Counted from the stretch's first letter, positions 51,477 through 59,982 are shown. The stretch is 64,000 bases of DNA from Lachnospiraceae bacterium (GCA_023664345.1 JAMPFQ010000015.1:32130-96129); one strand, 5' to 3'. A program made the numbers and translations. The notes: a model not told the origin generated them from the letters alone.

Positions 51477-51965
51477 ATGAGAGAAATCATATGTTTTCAT
51501 GATCCCGATGAGATCAACGGTTATCTGAGCAACTGGTATCTCTCGGACTTTGAAACAGAGGGAATCCAATATTCCTCCATGGAACAGTATATGATGTACC
51601 AAAAGGCTGTCCTGTTCCATGACGAAGAAATTGAGGGACAAATTCTGGACACGTCGGATGTGGGAAAGATCAAGGCGCTGGGGCGGTCCGTGAGGAACTA
51701 TGACGATTTGCTGTGGAACGGAATGCGGCAGATTGTCGTATATAAGGGTCTGCTGGGGAAGTTCCGCCAGAATGAAGAACTGAAGAAAGCGCTTCTCGCC
51801 ACCGGGCAGAGTATCCTGGCAGAATGTGCAGTGCAGGACAGGATCTGGGGAATCGGCCTTTCCATGAAGGATGACAGACGCTTTGACCTGAAAGAGTGGC
51901 AGGGACAGAACCTGCTGGGATTTTCCCTGATGTGCGTCCGGGCGGAATTGGCGCGGTCAGTTTAG
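51477..51965 (+). CDS. NADAR-family N-glycosidase-like protein (YbiA type)
   Basis: 162 residues. NADAR domain with GYLSNWYLSDF near the start, SSMEQYMMYQKAVLF, and WQGQNLLGFSLMCVR at the end. Known members remove a ribose linkage from riboflavin intermediates (YbiA) or ADP-ribose adducts from DNA or proteins. ATG 51477 has AGAGG about 5 nt upstream; the longer frame upstream is Arg-rich and overlaps the epimerase gene. It is probably cotranscribed with the epimerase (76 nt gap). Confidence 0.85.
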   Translation: MREIICFHDPDEINGYLSNWYLSDFETEGIQYSSMEQYMMYQKAVLFHDEEIEGQILDTSDVGKIKALGRSVRNYDDLLWNGMRQIVVYKGLLGKFRQNEELKKALLATGQSILAECAVQDRIWGIGLSMKDDRRFDLKEWQGQNLLGFSLMCVRAELARSV

Positions 51966-52136
51966 AAAATCCAGCGCGGGAAATTTTTATGCCATATGAC
52001 TGGAGGGTTTTATAGGAAAACGGGATCCGGGAAATGGTGCGATGCGGAACGATCATATCTGACGGCAGAGATTGGATTTAGTAAAGGAGAGATACGGCAA
52101 CATATCAAAAGCTGTTTATTAGAAAGGGCAGAGAAA

Positions 52137-52164
52137 CGGGACAGTCCGGGTTTCTGTCCTTTTT
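52137..52164 (+). terminator. Terminator after the NADAR gene
   Basis: Stem GGACAG / CTGTCC with a 9-nt loop and TTTTT, about 170 nt after the NADAR stop. The 320-bp gap to the next gene otherwise holds only the PadR operon promoter; nothing else was recognised. Confidence 0.65.
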
Positions 52165-52186
52165 GCATAAATGGCCAAAGTACCGA

Positions 52187-52215
52187 TTGACAGACAGTAC
52201 ATTATGTATTAAAAT
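52187..52215 (+). promoter_or_regulatory. Promoter of the PadR/HAAS operon with internal palindrome
   Basis: -35 TTGACA (52187-52192), 17-bp spacer, -10 TAAAAT (52210-52215). The spacer contains the palindrome TACATTATGTA (52198-52208), a likely PadR operator. Confidence 0.75.
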
Positions 52216-52285
52216 ATACTTAGCAATACTAAATACTTGAACATTCTGATATCTCGCTGCGGATTGCATGGAAAGGAGAGGGAAA

Positions 52286-52633
52286 ATGGCAGGGTACATC
52301 ATAAATATTGTTGTGGGATGTCTTGTCGGTCTGATATTCATTCTGCTGGGGATCTGCCAGTGCAGGAGCGAGTCCCCTGTGGGCATGAATACCGGAGAAA
52401 AACCGCCCAGACCGGAGCAGCTGAGCGATGTGAAAGCCTGGAATCAGGGGCATGGCCGGGCATTGATCCGATTCGGGATTGTCATAGCCGTCACTGTCGG
52501 CGCATTTCCCCTGCTGTTGGAGCATGCCGACGTTCAGGTGATGACGGTTGCTTTTATTGTCATGATCGTGGCGGAGATCGCGGGCCTGGAGGTCAATCAT
52601 GTCAGGCTGGAGCGAAGGTATAAGATAAAATAG
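52286..52633 (+). CDS. Small two-helix membrane protein
   Basis: 115 residues from ATG 52286 (MAGYIINIVVGCLVGLIFIL), with GGAGAGG about 5 nt upstream. There is one N-terminal membrane helix, a polar loop (about 30-58) and two more hydrophobic stretches near 63-98, ending in a basic tail. It resembles DUF3784-type small membrane proteins, though this is tentative. First gene of the PadR operon. Confidence 0.65.
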   Translation: MAGYIINIVVGCLVGLIFILLGICQCRSESPVGMNTGEKPPRPEQLSDVKAWNQGHGRALIRFGIVIAVTVGAFPLLLEHADVQVMTVAFIVMIVAEIAGLEVNHVRLERRYKIK

Positions 52634-52651
52634 AAACAGGACGGTGGCAGA

Positions 52652-52990
52652 TTGAAACCTAAATATGAGCAGCAGATGAAAAAGGGCGTTTTGGAAATGC
52701 TGGTGCTGCGGCTCCTTTCGGAGAAAGAAAAGTACGGCTACCAGCTGATCTGCGAACTGCGGGATAAGAGCGACGATATGTTTCTTTTAAAAGAGGGGAC
52801 GCTGTATCCCATCCTGTACCGGATGGAGGACGACGGCCTGGTGGTGAGCAGGTGGAGTGAGCCGAAAGGCAGGGAAGTGTCCAGAAAATATTACGGCATT
52901 ACGGCGGAGGGCCGGGATACCCTGGAACAGCTGCAGGCTCTCTGGGGCAGATTTTCGGAAAAGGTCGATCATATTATGAAAGAGGTATGA
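52652..52990 (+). CDS. PadR-family regulator (short type)
   Basis: 112 residues. PadR winged helix: VLEMLVLRLLSEKEKYGYQL, KEGTLYPILYRMEDDGLV and KYYGITAEGRDTLEQL. It lacks the C-terminal helical domain of long PadR proteins. It starts with TTG at 52652; the site GGTGG is 5-6 nt upstream. It typically represses its own operon and is relieved by cell-envelope drugs or other inducers. It is followed 3 nt later by its usual HAAS-domain partner. Confidence 0.9.
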   Translation: MKPKYEQQMKKGVLEMLVLRLLSEKEKYGYQLICELRDKSDDMFLLKEGTLYPILYRMEDDGLVVSRWSEPKGREVSRKYYGITAEGRDTLEQLQALWGRFSEKVDHIMKEV

Positions 52991-52993
52991 CAG

Positions 52994-53641
52994 ATGAACG
53001 CGGAAAAATATGCGAAACAGGTCACAAAGCATTTAAGATGCTCCGGCGGACGGAAGCGGGAGATCAGAAAGCAGATCACGTCGGATATCCGGGCGGCTCT
53101 GGAGGAAGGGGGTTCCCTGGAACAGGTCGTTCAGGATATGGGAGAGCCCAAAGCGCTGGCGGCGGAATTTAATGTGAGTTTCAGCGAGACGGAAAAGAAA
53201 GCGGCGGGCAGGGCGAAAGTGTGGAAGGTTCTGACTGTCGTATTGATCATACTGGCCGTGCTGATCTCCCTGGCCTGGTGGGCGCTGCCCAAGACGAGGC
53301 TTCTGAGCGACAGTAAGGTCTTTTCGGAAGAGCAGGTCCGGGAGCGGGCAGAACTGATCATCGATCTGTTCAACGAAGAAGATCATGTGGGTCTGCGGCC
53401 CTATCTGACCGACGAGATGGCGGAACTCATGACGGAGGAGACCCTGGGACAGATAAAGTTATATATCGGCGACGACTGGGGGGAGATGCTGAATATAGGC
53501 AATGTGTATCTTCTGGAAGTCAGCCAGTTCGGACAGAAAGGAGCCATGGTGCAGATGACGGTATCTTATGAAAAGGTCGGCGTGACCTACACCATCAATC
53601 TGGACGAGGATCTGCAGCTGGCGGGATTTTATCTGAAATAA
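52994..53641 (+). CDS. HAAS-domain (DUF1700-like) membrane protein with DUF3887-like domain
   Basis: 215 residues. The N-terminal HAAS-type helical domain (about 1-60; IRAALEEGGSLEQVVQDMGEP) usually accompanies PadR regulators. One membrane helix follows (about 75-97, LTVVLIILAVLISLAWWAL), then an extracytoplasmic domain of the DUF3887/NTF2-like type (about 115-215). It may act as a PadR-linked envelope sensor or effector. The start is 3 nt after the PadR stop. Confidence 0.8.
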   Translation: MNAEKYAKQVTKHLRCSGGRKREIRKQITSDIRAALEEGGSLEQVVQDMGEPKALAAEFNVSFSETEKKAAGRAKVWKVLTVVLIILAVLISLAWWALPKTRLLSDSKVFSEEQVRERAELIIDLFNEEDHVGLRPYLTDEMAELMTEETLGQIKLYIGDDWGEMLNIGNVYLLEVSQFGQKGAMVQMTVSYEKVGVTYTINLDEDLQLAGFYLK

Positions 53642-53653
53642 GGAGGATGCTTT

Positions 53654-54037
53654 ATGGTTTTCTGGATTTTTATGTTTCTTATGAATATGATAATCCCTCT
53701 TATGATGATCGCTTTCGGAAAAATATTCCTGAAAAATCCGCCGAAAGAGATTAATTCCGTCTATGGATACAGGACTTCCATGTCCATGAAAAACAGGGAC
53801 ACATGGGATTTTGCCCACCAATACTGCGGGAAGCTTTGGTACAGGCTGGGGTTGGCGATGCTGCCCATATCGGCGGCGGTCATGTGCTTTGCCATAGGAA
53901 AAGATGAAACGATAACGGGGATGGTAGGCGGGATTGTCTGCGCCGTGCAGACGATCGTTCTGGTCGGTTCCCTCTATCCCACCGAAAGGGCATTGAAGAA
54001 GAATTTTGCCATGGACGGAAAGAGGCGCTGCGATTGA
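53654..54037 (+). CDS. SdpI-family membrane protein
   Basis: 127 residues with three or four membrane helices. The family segment INSVYGYRTSMSMKNRDTW (about 36-54) marks the SdpI/YhfL group, immunity proteins against toxic peptides in Bacillus. It starts 12 nt after the HAAS gene and is the last of that operon, so the operon may respond to envelope-active peptides (inference). Confidence 0.85.
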   Translation: MVFWIFMFLMNMIIPLMMIAFGKIFLKNPPKEINSVYGYRTSMSMKNRDTWDFAHQYCGKLWYRLGLAMLPISAAVMCFAIGKDETITGMVGGIVCAVQTIVLVGSLYPTERALKKNFAMDGKRRCD

Positions 54038-54111
54038 CCATTGACTTCCTGCTCCAGATAGAATATAGTGTTTATGCTGTGATTGGCAGAAAGGAGCAGT
54101 AAGAGAAGATC

Positions 54112-54804
54112 ATGAAAAAGATATGGAAACTGGCTATGGTTTTGGCAACAGTGACTGCATTGGCAGGCTGCGGCAAGGGAGAACAGGAGGCGTCGGGGGC
54201 GCAGGGCGGCACGGATGCCGCAGGGACACAGGGTGATGCGGACGCGTCAGCGGCCCAGGAGGAAAGCACAGAGGCTTCCGGGCAGGAACAGGCTATCGAT
54301 CCCGCGGGAAAGCATCATGTGGAGATCATCGTAAAGGATTATGGGACGATCTCGGTGGAACTGGACGGCGATGCGGCGCCCATCACGGTGGAAAATTTCC
54401 TGAAACTTGCAGGCGAGAGATTCTATGACGGACTGACATTCCACCGCATCATAAGCGGATTCATGATCCAGGGCGGCGATCCCCTGGGCAACGGGACCGG
54501 AGGCTCCAACCAGAATATCAAAGGCGAATTTGCCCTAAACGGTGTGGATAACAATCTGTCCCACACAAGGGGCGCTATCTCCATGGCACGTTCCCAGATG
54601 ATGGACAGCGCCAGTTCGCAATTCTTTATCGTACATGAGGACAGTACGTTCCTGGACGGGCAGTATGCCTGCTTCGGTTATGTGACGGAGGGCATGGAAG
54701 TGGTGGATGCCATCTGTGAGGCGGTTCCCGTTGCCGACCAGAACGGTACGGTGGCGTCCGAGGAGGATAAGCCTGTGATCGAGAGCATCAAGGTGATCGA
54801 TTAA
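54112..54804 (+). CDS. Cyclophilin-type peptidyl-prolyl isomerase lipoprotein
   Basis: 230 residues. The signal peptide ends in the lipobox TALAGC, followed by an Ala/Gly/Glu-rich spacer (about 22-65) and a cyclophilin domain (about 68-228): FHRIISGFMIQGGDP holds the catalytic Arg, then MARSQMMDSASSQFFI and ACFGYVTEGMEVVD. It assists folding of exported proteins at the cell surface. Monocistronic, with its own terminator. Confidence 0.93.
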   Translation: MKKIWKLAMVLATVTALAGCGKGEQEASGAQGGTDAAGTQGDADASAAQEESTEASGQEQAIDPAGKHHVEIIVKDYGTISVELDGDAAPITVENFLKLAGERFYDGLTFHRIISGFMIQGGDPLGNGTGGSNQNIKGEFALNGVDNNLSHTRGAISMARSQMMDSASSQFFIVHEDSTFLDGQYACFGYVTEGMEVVDAICEAVPVADQNGTVASEEDKPVIESIKVID

Positions 54805-54860
54805 GGCATAGGTGGCATGTTCCGGGCAGATCCCGGCAGATATGGAATATTTTGGAAGAC

Positions 54861-54896
54861 AGAGTGGCAAAATGCACAATGCGCCACTCTGTTTTT
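54861..54896 (+). terminator. Terminator of the cyclophilin gene
   Basis: Perfect stem AGAGTGGC / GCCACTCT with a 14-nt loop, then GTTTTT. Confidence 0.85.
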
Positions 54897-54938
54897 ATGA
54901 GCTTTTTTCACGAAATTGCCTACTACATTTTTAATATT

Positions 54939-54968
54939 TTGACAATTTGAAGTTTATTCTGTTAAAAT
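54939..54968 (+). promoter_or_regulatory. Promoter of the CarD-like gene
   Basis: -35 TTGACA (54939-54944), then TTAAAAT with 17 or 18 bp spacing, about 90 nt before the start. Confidence 0.75.
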
Positions 54969-55056
54969 AAGGGTATAACAATTAAGTAAGAACGTGGAAT
55001 GCTGCTGTGGACAGCAGGCATGAAAGTCGGCTCAATGTGGCGGAAAGGAGAAATCT

Positions 55057-55560
55057 GTGTTTAAAGTTGGTGAATATGTAGTGTGCGGCAATAAGGGCGT
55101 GTGCAGGGTGGAAGACATCACGACACTGGATATCACGGGAGTGGATAAGGAACGGAAATATTATATTTTGAAACCGAAGTATGTATCGGGAAGCACCGTT
55201 TATGTTCCGGTAGATTCTTCCAAGGAATCCATGCGGAAAGTGCTGCAGCCCGAGGAAGCGAGAGAGTTGATCGGTCATATACCGGATATCCCGCTTCTCA
55301 CGTTCACTGATGATAAACTGTTCGAGCAGGCCTATAAAGATTGCATGAGATCGAATGACTGCAAGGAACTTGTGAAAGTCATCAAAACGATCTATTTAAG
55401 GAAGCAGAAGCGGATCCAGGCAGGCAGGAAAGTTACCGCGGTGGATGCCAAATATTTCCATCTGGCGGAGGAGAGCCTGTACGGAGAACTGGCGGTTTCG
55501 CTGGATATGAGCCGGGATGAGGTGGAAGCTTATATCGCGGGCGAGATTGGCGGCATATGA
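55057..55560 (+). CDS. CarD-family transcription regulator
   Basis: 167 residues starting FKVGEYVVCGNKGVCRVEDI after the initiator. The N-terminal Tudor-like RNA-polymerase-interaction domain (about 1-58) also has YYILKPKYVSGSTVYVPVD, and a helical C-terminal DNA-binding domain follows. CarD/CdnL proteins bind the RNA polymerase beta subunit and stabilise open complexes, often at rRNA promoters. The start is GTG 55057, with AAAGGAG about 6 nt upstream. It has its own promoter; a separate promoter for the T-box unit begins 13 nt after its stop. Confidence 0.93.
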   Translation: MFKVGEYVVCGNKGVCRVEDITTLDITGVDKERKYYILKPKYVSGSTVYVPVDSSKESMRKVLQPEEARELIGHIPDIPLLTFTDDKLFEQAYKDCMRSNDCKELVKVIKTIYLRKQKRIQAGRKVTAVDAKYFHLAEESLYGELAVSLDMSRDEVEAYIAGEIGGI

Positions 55561-55572
55561 TCCAAAAAGTAC

Positions 55573-55601
55573 TTTACATTTCACGGTAAAAGTACTATGA
55601 T
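55573..55601 (+). promoter_or_regulatory. Promoter of the thrS T-box unit
   Basis: -35 TTTACA (55573-55578), 17-bp spacer, -10 TATGAT (55596-55601), just ahead of the T-box leader. Confidence 0.8.
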
Positions 55602-55607
55602 GAAAAC

Positions 55608-55873
55608 AGAAAACGATGACGAGAACAGTAGCCTGGCGGAAAGCATCAGAGAGAACCGTCCGTTCTGTGTATGCAGAGCGGTGCTGTGAGCGGTTTGGTG
55701 GGAAGCCATGTGAAGACCATCTCTGAGTGGCTCTAATACAGCCCGGCAGCTTCCGTTACGAGCAAATGAAGGTGGCATATCTGCTGGAAACAGCAAAATG
55801 CAACAAGGGTGGAACCGCGTGTGGCCATGTAAAGAAATGCGTCCCTTGCAATGAAGATTGCAAGGGACTTTCT
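55608..55873 (+). promoter_or_regulatory. T-box riboswitch, threonine-specific
   Basis: The T-box sequence AACAAGGGTGGAACCGCG (55802-55819) matches the consensus that binds the uncharged tRNA 3' end. Stem I occupies about 55610-55740, and a likely specifier codon ACC (Thr) lies at 55716-55718 in GTGAAGACCATC. The terminator at 55841-55873 closes the leader. Uncharged tRNA-Thr should favour read-through into the downstream operon. The specifier assignment is inferred from context and the thrS gene. Confidence 0.92.
55841..55873 (+). terminator. T-box terminator hairpin
   Basis: Perfect stem GTCCCTTGCA / TGCAAGGGAC with an 8-nt loop, followed by TTTCT. The alternative antiterminator would use the T-box bases just upstream. 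Confidence 0.85.
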
Positions 55874-55906
55874 GCGTGTATAAGCAGGGACGGAACCGGA
55901 AAAACA

Positions 55907-56019
55907 AACAGTCTCGGAACGGTACATGCCCGAAAGAAATTCTCAGCTGCGTTCTTTGCAGATGAAATTTCTTTCAGAACAGGGGCATTGGAGTGCAGAG
56001 ACGGAACTGGAATAGGAGG
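55907..56019 (+). repeat. Family A leader element, copy 8
   Basis: AACAGTCTCGGAACGG start and GGAACTGGAATAGGAGG end. GTCTC pairs with GAGAC and ATGCCC with GGGCAT, with an extended inner arm GAAAGAAATT / AATTTCTTTC. It lies between the T-box terminator and the first gene of the thrS operon and supplies that gene's ribosome site. Confidence 0.82.
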
Positions 56020-56027
56020 GAAAAATT

Positions 56028-56273
56028 ATGGTATTAAAACTGAAATTGAAAGAACTGGCAAAAAAGTGTTTTGAGGGCGATCTGACCATGCCCAAGGCGA
56101 CTTTCTGGATGATCGGCGCCATCTGCCTGCTGGCGGGAATCGTGTATGGCCTGTGTGTGGCGCCCCTCACCCATGGCGTTACGATCGGCAGTAATAATGG
56201 CAATTATGACAACAGGTATGACAGCTGCGTATGGGGATCGGGTGAAAATGGCGAGGAGGAAGAGGAAGCATGA
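56028..56273 (+). CDS. Unknown 81-residue membrane protein ahead of thrS
   Basis: A basic N-terminus (MVLKLKLKELAKKC) precedes one membrane helix (about 25-48, FWMIGAICLLAGIVYGLCV), then a polar Asn/Tyr-rich segment and a C-terminal run of glutamates (GENGEEEEEA). It starts 9 nt after AGGAGG and overlaps thrS by 4 bp, so translation is coupled. No family recognised. It falls under the same T-box control. Confidence 0.65.
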   Translation: MVLKLKLKELAKKCFEGDLTMPKATFWMIGAICLLAGIVYGLCVAPLTHGVTIGSNNGNYDNRYDSCVWGSGENGEEEEEA

Positions 56274-58234
56274 AGATCACATTGAAAGACGGCTCCGTCA
56301 GGGAGTATGCGGAAAGCAAGAGCGTGTATGATATCGCGCTGGACATCAGCGAGGGACTGGCAAGGGCGGCCTGCTGCGGCAGGGTGGACGGCGCAGTGGT
56401 GGACTTGAGGACCATTCTGGACAAGGACTGCGAACTGAGCATCTGTACCGCCAATGATCCCGAGGGACTGGCGACCATCCGCCACACTACTTCCCATGTG
56501 ATGGCGGAGGCGGTGAAGCATCTTTTCCCAGATGCGAAGCTTGCCATCGGCCCCAGCATTGACACGGGATTTTACTACGATTTTGACCATGAGTCCTTTT
56601 CCAGGGAGGATCTGGACGCGCTGGAGGCGGAGATGAAGAAGATCATCAAGCAGGGCGCGAAGCTGGAGAGATTTACCATGCCCAGGGAAGAGGCAATCAG
56701 ATTTATGGAAGAGAAAGGCGAGCCCTATAAAGTGGAACTGATCCGCGATCTGCCCCAGGACGCGGAGATCTCTTTCTACAGCCAGGGTGAGTTCGTGGAT
56801 CTCTGCGCGGGCCCCCATCTGATGAGCACTAAGTCCATCAAGGCTTTTAAACTGACCTCTTCGTCCATGGCATACTGGAGAGGGGACTCTGATAAGGCGC
56901 GCCTGCAGCGTATTTACGGAACCGCTTACAGCAAAAAGGAAGAGCTGGCGGAGCACCTGGAGAGAATGGAGGACGCAAAACGTCGTGACCATAACAGGCT
57001 GGGCAGGGAAATGGGACTGTTCACAACCGTTGACGTGATCGGACAGGGCCTGCCTCTGTTTACTGCCAAGGGCACAAAGATGATCATGAAGCTGCAGAGA
57101 TGGATCGAGGATCTGGAGGAGAACGAGTGGGGCTATATACGCACCCGCACCCCCCTTATGGCGAAATCCGACCTGTATAAGATTTCCGGCCACTGGGATC
57201 ATTACAAGGACGGAATGTTCGTGCTGGGAGACGAGGAGAAAGACAAGGAAGTGTTCGCCCTCCGTCCCATGACCTGTCCGTTCCAGTATTATGTCTATAA
57301 AAACGAGCAGCATTCCTACCGCGACCTGCCCATCCGCATGGGCGAGACTTCCACCCTGTTTAGGGCGGAGGATTCCGGTGAGATGCATGGGCTCACAAGA
57401 GTAAGGCAGTTTACCATTTCCGAGGGACATCTGATCGTGCGCCCTGACCAGATGGTGGAGGAGTTCAAGGGCTGTCTGGCGTTGGCGAAGTACTGTCTGC
57501 AGACCCTGGGACTGGAGGAGGATGTGACCTATCACCTCTCCAAGTGGGATCCTGAAAACCGTGAGAAATATATCGGTGAGCCTGAAGTCTGGGAGGAGAC
57601 CCAGCAGCACATGAGGGATATCCTGAATGAACTGAACATCGATTATGTGGAGGATGTGGGCGAGGCCGCTTTCTATGGCCCCAAGGTGGATATCAACGCC
57701 AGGAACGTATACGGCAAGGACGACACCATGATCACCATCCAATGGGATGCCCTGCTTGCGGAGCAGTTTGACATGTATTTCATCGACCAGAACGGCGACA
57801 AGGTTCGTCCCTATATCATCCACAGGACATCCATCGGGTGCTACGAGAGGACCCTGGCATGGATGATCGAGAAGTACGCGGGCAAGTTCCCCACCTGGCT
57901 CTGTCCCGAGCAGGTACGCGTTCTGCCCATCTCCGAGAAGTATGCGGATTATGCGGAATCCGTGCGGAAACAGCTAAAGGAGAGAGGCGTGGATGTGACC
58001 GTGGATAACCGCTCCGAGAAGATCGGCTTTAAGATCCGCGAGACCAGGCTGGCGAAAGTGCCTTATATGCTGGTGGTAGGCGAGCAGGAGGCGGCAGCGG
58101 GTCTGGTGTCCGTCAGGAGCCGTTTTGCGGGAGACGAGGGACAGAAGCCTCTGGCGGAGTTCATGGAGCAGATCTGTGAGGAGATCCGCACCAAGACGAT
58201 CCGGAAAGAGGAAGTACAGGAAGAACAGAAATAG
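56270..58234 (+). CDS. thrS: Threonine--tRNA ligase
   Basis: 654 residues, normal length. Order: TGS domain (1-60), editing domain (about 65-225; HTTSHVMAEAVKHLF, with the zinc-binding HxxxH), class II catalytic core (about 240-535; motif 2 near FRAEDSGEMHGLTRVRQF and motif 3 TSIGCYERTLAWMIE), and anticodon-binding domain (about 540-640). It charges tRNA-Thr and removes mischarged Ser. Controlled by the threonine T-box. It overlaps the small membrane protein gene and is 14 nt before the Hsp70 gene. Confidence 0.97.
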   Translation: MKITLKDGSVREYAESKSVYDIALDISEGLARAACCGRVDGAVVDLRTILDKDCELSICTANDPEGLATIRHTTSHVMAEAVKHLFPDAKLAIGPSIDTGFYYDFDHESFSREDLDALEAEMKKIIKQGAKLERFTMPREEAIRFMEEKGEPYKVELIRDLPQDAEISFYSQGEFVDLCAGPHLMSTKSIKAFKLTSSSMAYWRGDSDKARLQRIYGTAYSKKEELAEHLERMEDAKRRDHNRLGREMGLFTTVDVIGQGLPLFTAKGTKMIMKLQRWIEDLEENEWGYIRTRTPLMAKSDLYKISGHWDHYKDGMFVLGDEEKDKEVFALRPMTCPFQYYVYKNEQHSYRDLPIRMGETSTLFRAEDSGEMHGLTRVRQFTISEGHLIVRPDQMVEEFKGCLALAKYCLQTLGLEEDVTYHLSKWDPENREKYIGEPEVWEETQQHMRDILNELNIDYVEDVGEAAFYGPKVDINARNVYGKDDTMITIQWDALLAEQFDMYFIDQNGDKVRPYIIHRTSIGCYERTLAWMIEKYAGKFPTWLCPEQVRVLPISEKYADYAESVRKQLKERGVDVTVDNRSEKIGFKIRETRLAKVPYMLVVGEQEAAAGLVSVRSRFAGDEGQKPLAEFMEQICEEIRTKTIRKEEVQEEQK

Positions 58235-58248
58235 CACAGGAGAAACTT

Positions 58249-59979
58249 ATGATAGGAATCGATCTTGGAACCACCAACAGCCTCGTCTGCGTATGGGAGG
58301 AAAGTGGCGTGAGGATGCTGAAGAACCGGTTCGGGGACAGCATGACGCCCTCCGTTGTCAGCTTTGACGAGGATGGTACCGTTTATGTGGGAAAAACCGC
58401 CAGAGAACGCCTGGTCACGCACCCGGAAGTGACGTTCCGGGAATTTAAGCGGGAGATGGGAACGGAGACCAGATATACTGCGTTTGGCCATGTATACACT
58501 CCGGAGGAACTGTCCGCCCTGGTGCTGAAACAGTTAAAGGAGGACGCCGAAGCCGAACTGGGGCATCCTGTGGAGGAGGCGGTCATCAGCGTGCCTGCCT
58601 ATTTTAACGACAGGCAGCGTGCTGCCACCAGAAACGCGGGGCTTCTGGCGGGGCTGAAAGTGGACAGGCTGATCAATGAACCGTCCGCGGCGGCGCTTTC
58701 CTATCACATCGAGCATTACAATGAAGAGGAAATGTTCATCGTTTTTGACTTCGGCGGAGGCACGCTGGACGTTTCCCTGGTGGATTCATTTGACAATATC
58801 ATCGAGATCCGAACCATTGCCGGCAACAATAAACTGGGCGGAAAGGACTTTAACGCCCTGATTGCCTATGATTTCTGCGAGAAGAACGGACTTTCATGGG
58901 ATGCGCTTTCCCGCCGGACGCAGGAGATCCTGCTGCGGGAGGCGGAGAAGACCAAGATGAAGCTGACGGACGCGGAAACAGCACTCATGCAGGTGAGGAT
59001 CGATGAAAAGGAGTACTCTTATGAGCTGGACAACCAGCAGCTGATCGATTTTTCGGGAGAACTTTTTGTGGAGATCCAGAAAGTCCTGACCCGGCTGATG
59101 AACGATGGCACGGTGACGGTGGGAAATATTTCCAGGGTCATCATGGTGGGCGGCTCCTCTAAAATGCCTGTAGTCCGGCAGTTCGTTTCCAGGCTTTTCC
59201 AGGGAAAGATCAGCGAGGGCGGCAACCCGGATGAGATCGTCTGTGAGGGAACCGGGATCCTCTGCGGCATCAGACAGCGGAAAGAGGGCATCCGCGATAT
59301 CGTGCTTTCGGATATCTGTCCTTTCACGCTGGGAGTGAAGATAACCAACGATATCATGTCCCCTATCATCATGAAGAATCAGACGCTTCCCTGCAGCTGC
59401 GTGAGGCCCTACACCACAGTGAATGATTACCAGAATAAAATCATTTTTCAGATTTATCAGGGGGAAAACCGTACCGCGTCCCGCAATCTGCTGTTGATGT
59501 CGATCATGCTGGTCATTCCTGCCAAACCTAAGGGACAGGTTAATTTTAACGTGCGTTTTTCCTATGACATAAATGGTATTTTTGACATCGACATCGACTG
59601 TCTGGAATCAGGGGAACATGTGCACAGGGAACTGAGCAGTTCCGGCAGGATGTCCGAGGAGGAGATCCGGGAGAGGAAAGCCGCCCTGGAGGGCATGAAG
59701 ATACATCCCCGGGAGATGGAACGGAATAAGTATCTGCTGGAGCAGGCCAATGCGTTGTATGTGGAGTGCAATCAGGATCAGCAGAAGTTTTTGTCTGACG
59801 CCATGGCTCATTTTGAGAATGCCCTGGACAGCCAGAGCGCCATAGCCGTGGAAAAGGCGTACCGTACCTTTACCGTCCAATTGTCCATGCTGCAGGTATC
59901 CATGTTCGCTTTTCAGGATTTTGATAACGATGAATGGGACAGGACTTTTGAGGAAGATGAAGATGAGACAGGAGACTGA
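58249..59979 (+). CDS. Hsp70-family chaperone (HscC-like DnaK paralogue)
   Basis: 576 residues, shorter than DnaK (about 610-640). The N-terminal ATPase has MIGIDLGTTNSLVCVW, the phosphate loop FDFGGGTLDVSLVD (about 166) and MVGGSSKMPVV (about 300). The substrate-binding beta domain is recognisable (DICPFTLGVK, about 350), and a short helical lid ends in acidic EEDEDETGD. It refolds or handles client proteins with ATP. Cotranscribed with thrS (14 nt) and followed 3 nt later by a J-domain-like protein, a likely partner. Confidence 0.9.
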   Translation: MIGIDLGTTNSLVCVWEESGVRMLKNRFGDSMTPSVVSFDEDGTVYVGKTARERLVTHPEVTFREFKREMGTETRYTAFGHVYTPEELSALVLKQLKEDAEAELGHPVEEAVISVPAYFNDRQRAATRNAGLLAGLKVDRLINEPSAAALSYHIEHYNEEEMFIVFDFGGGTLDVSLVDSFDNIIEIRTIAGNNKLGGKDFNALIAYDFCEKNGLSWDALSRRTQEILLREAEKTKMKLTDAETALMQVRIDEKEYSYELDNQQLIDFSGELFVEIQKVLTRLMNDGTVTVGNISRVIMVGGSSKMPVVRQFVSRLFQGKISEGGNPDEIVCEGTGILCGIRQRKEGIRDIVLSDICPFTLGVKITNDIMSPIIMKNQTLPCSCVRPYTTVNDYQNKIIFQIYQGENRTASRNLLLMSIMLVIPAKPKGQVNFNVRFSYDINGIFDIDIDCLESGEHVHRELSSSGRMSEEEIRERKAALEGMKIHPREMERNKYLLEQANALYVECNQDQQKFLSDAMAHFENALDSQSAIAVEKAYRTFTVQLSMLQVSMFAFQDFDNDEWDRTFEEDEDETGD

Positions 59980-59982
59980 CAG

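Noticed and set aside
51996-52190. 64-codon open frame after the NADAR gene
   Set aside because: It spans a terminator hairpin and reaches the -35 of the next promoter, with no convincing protein features.
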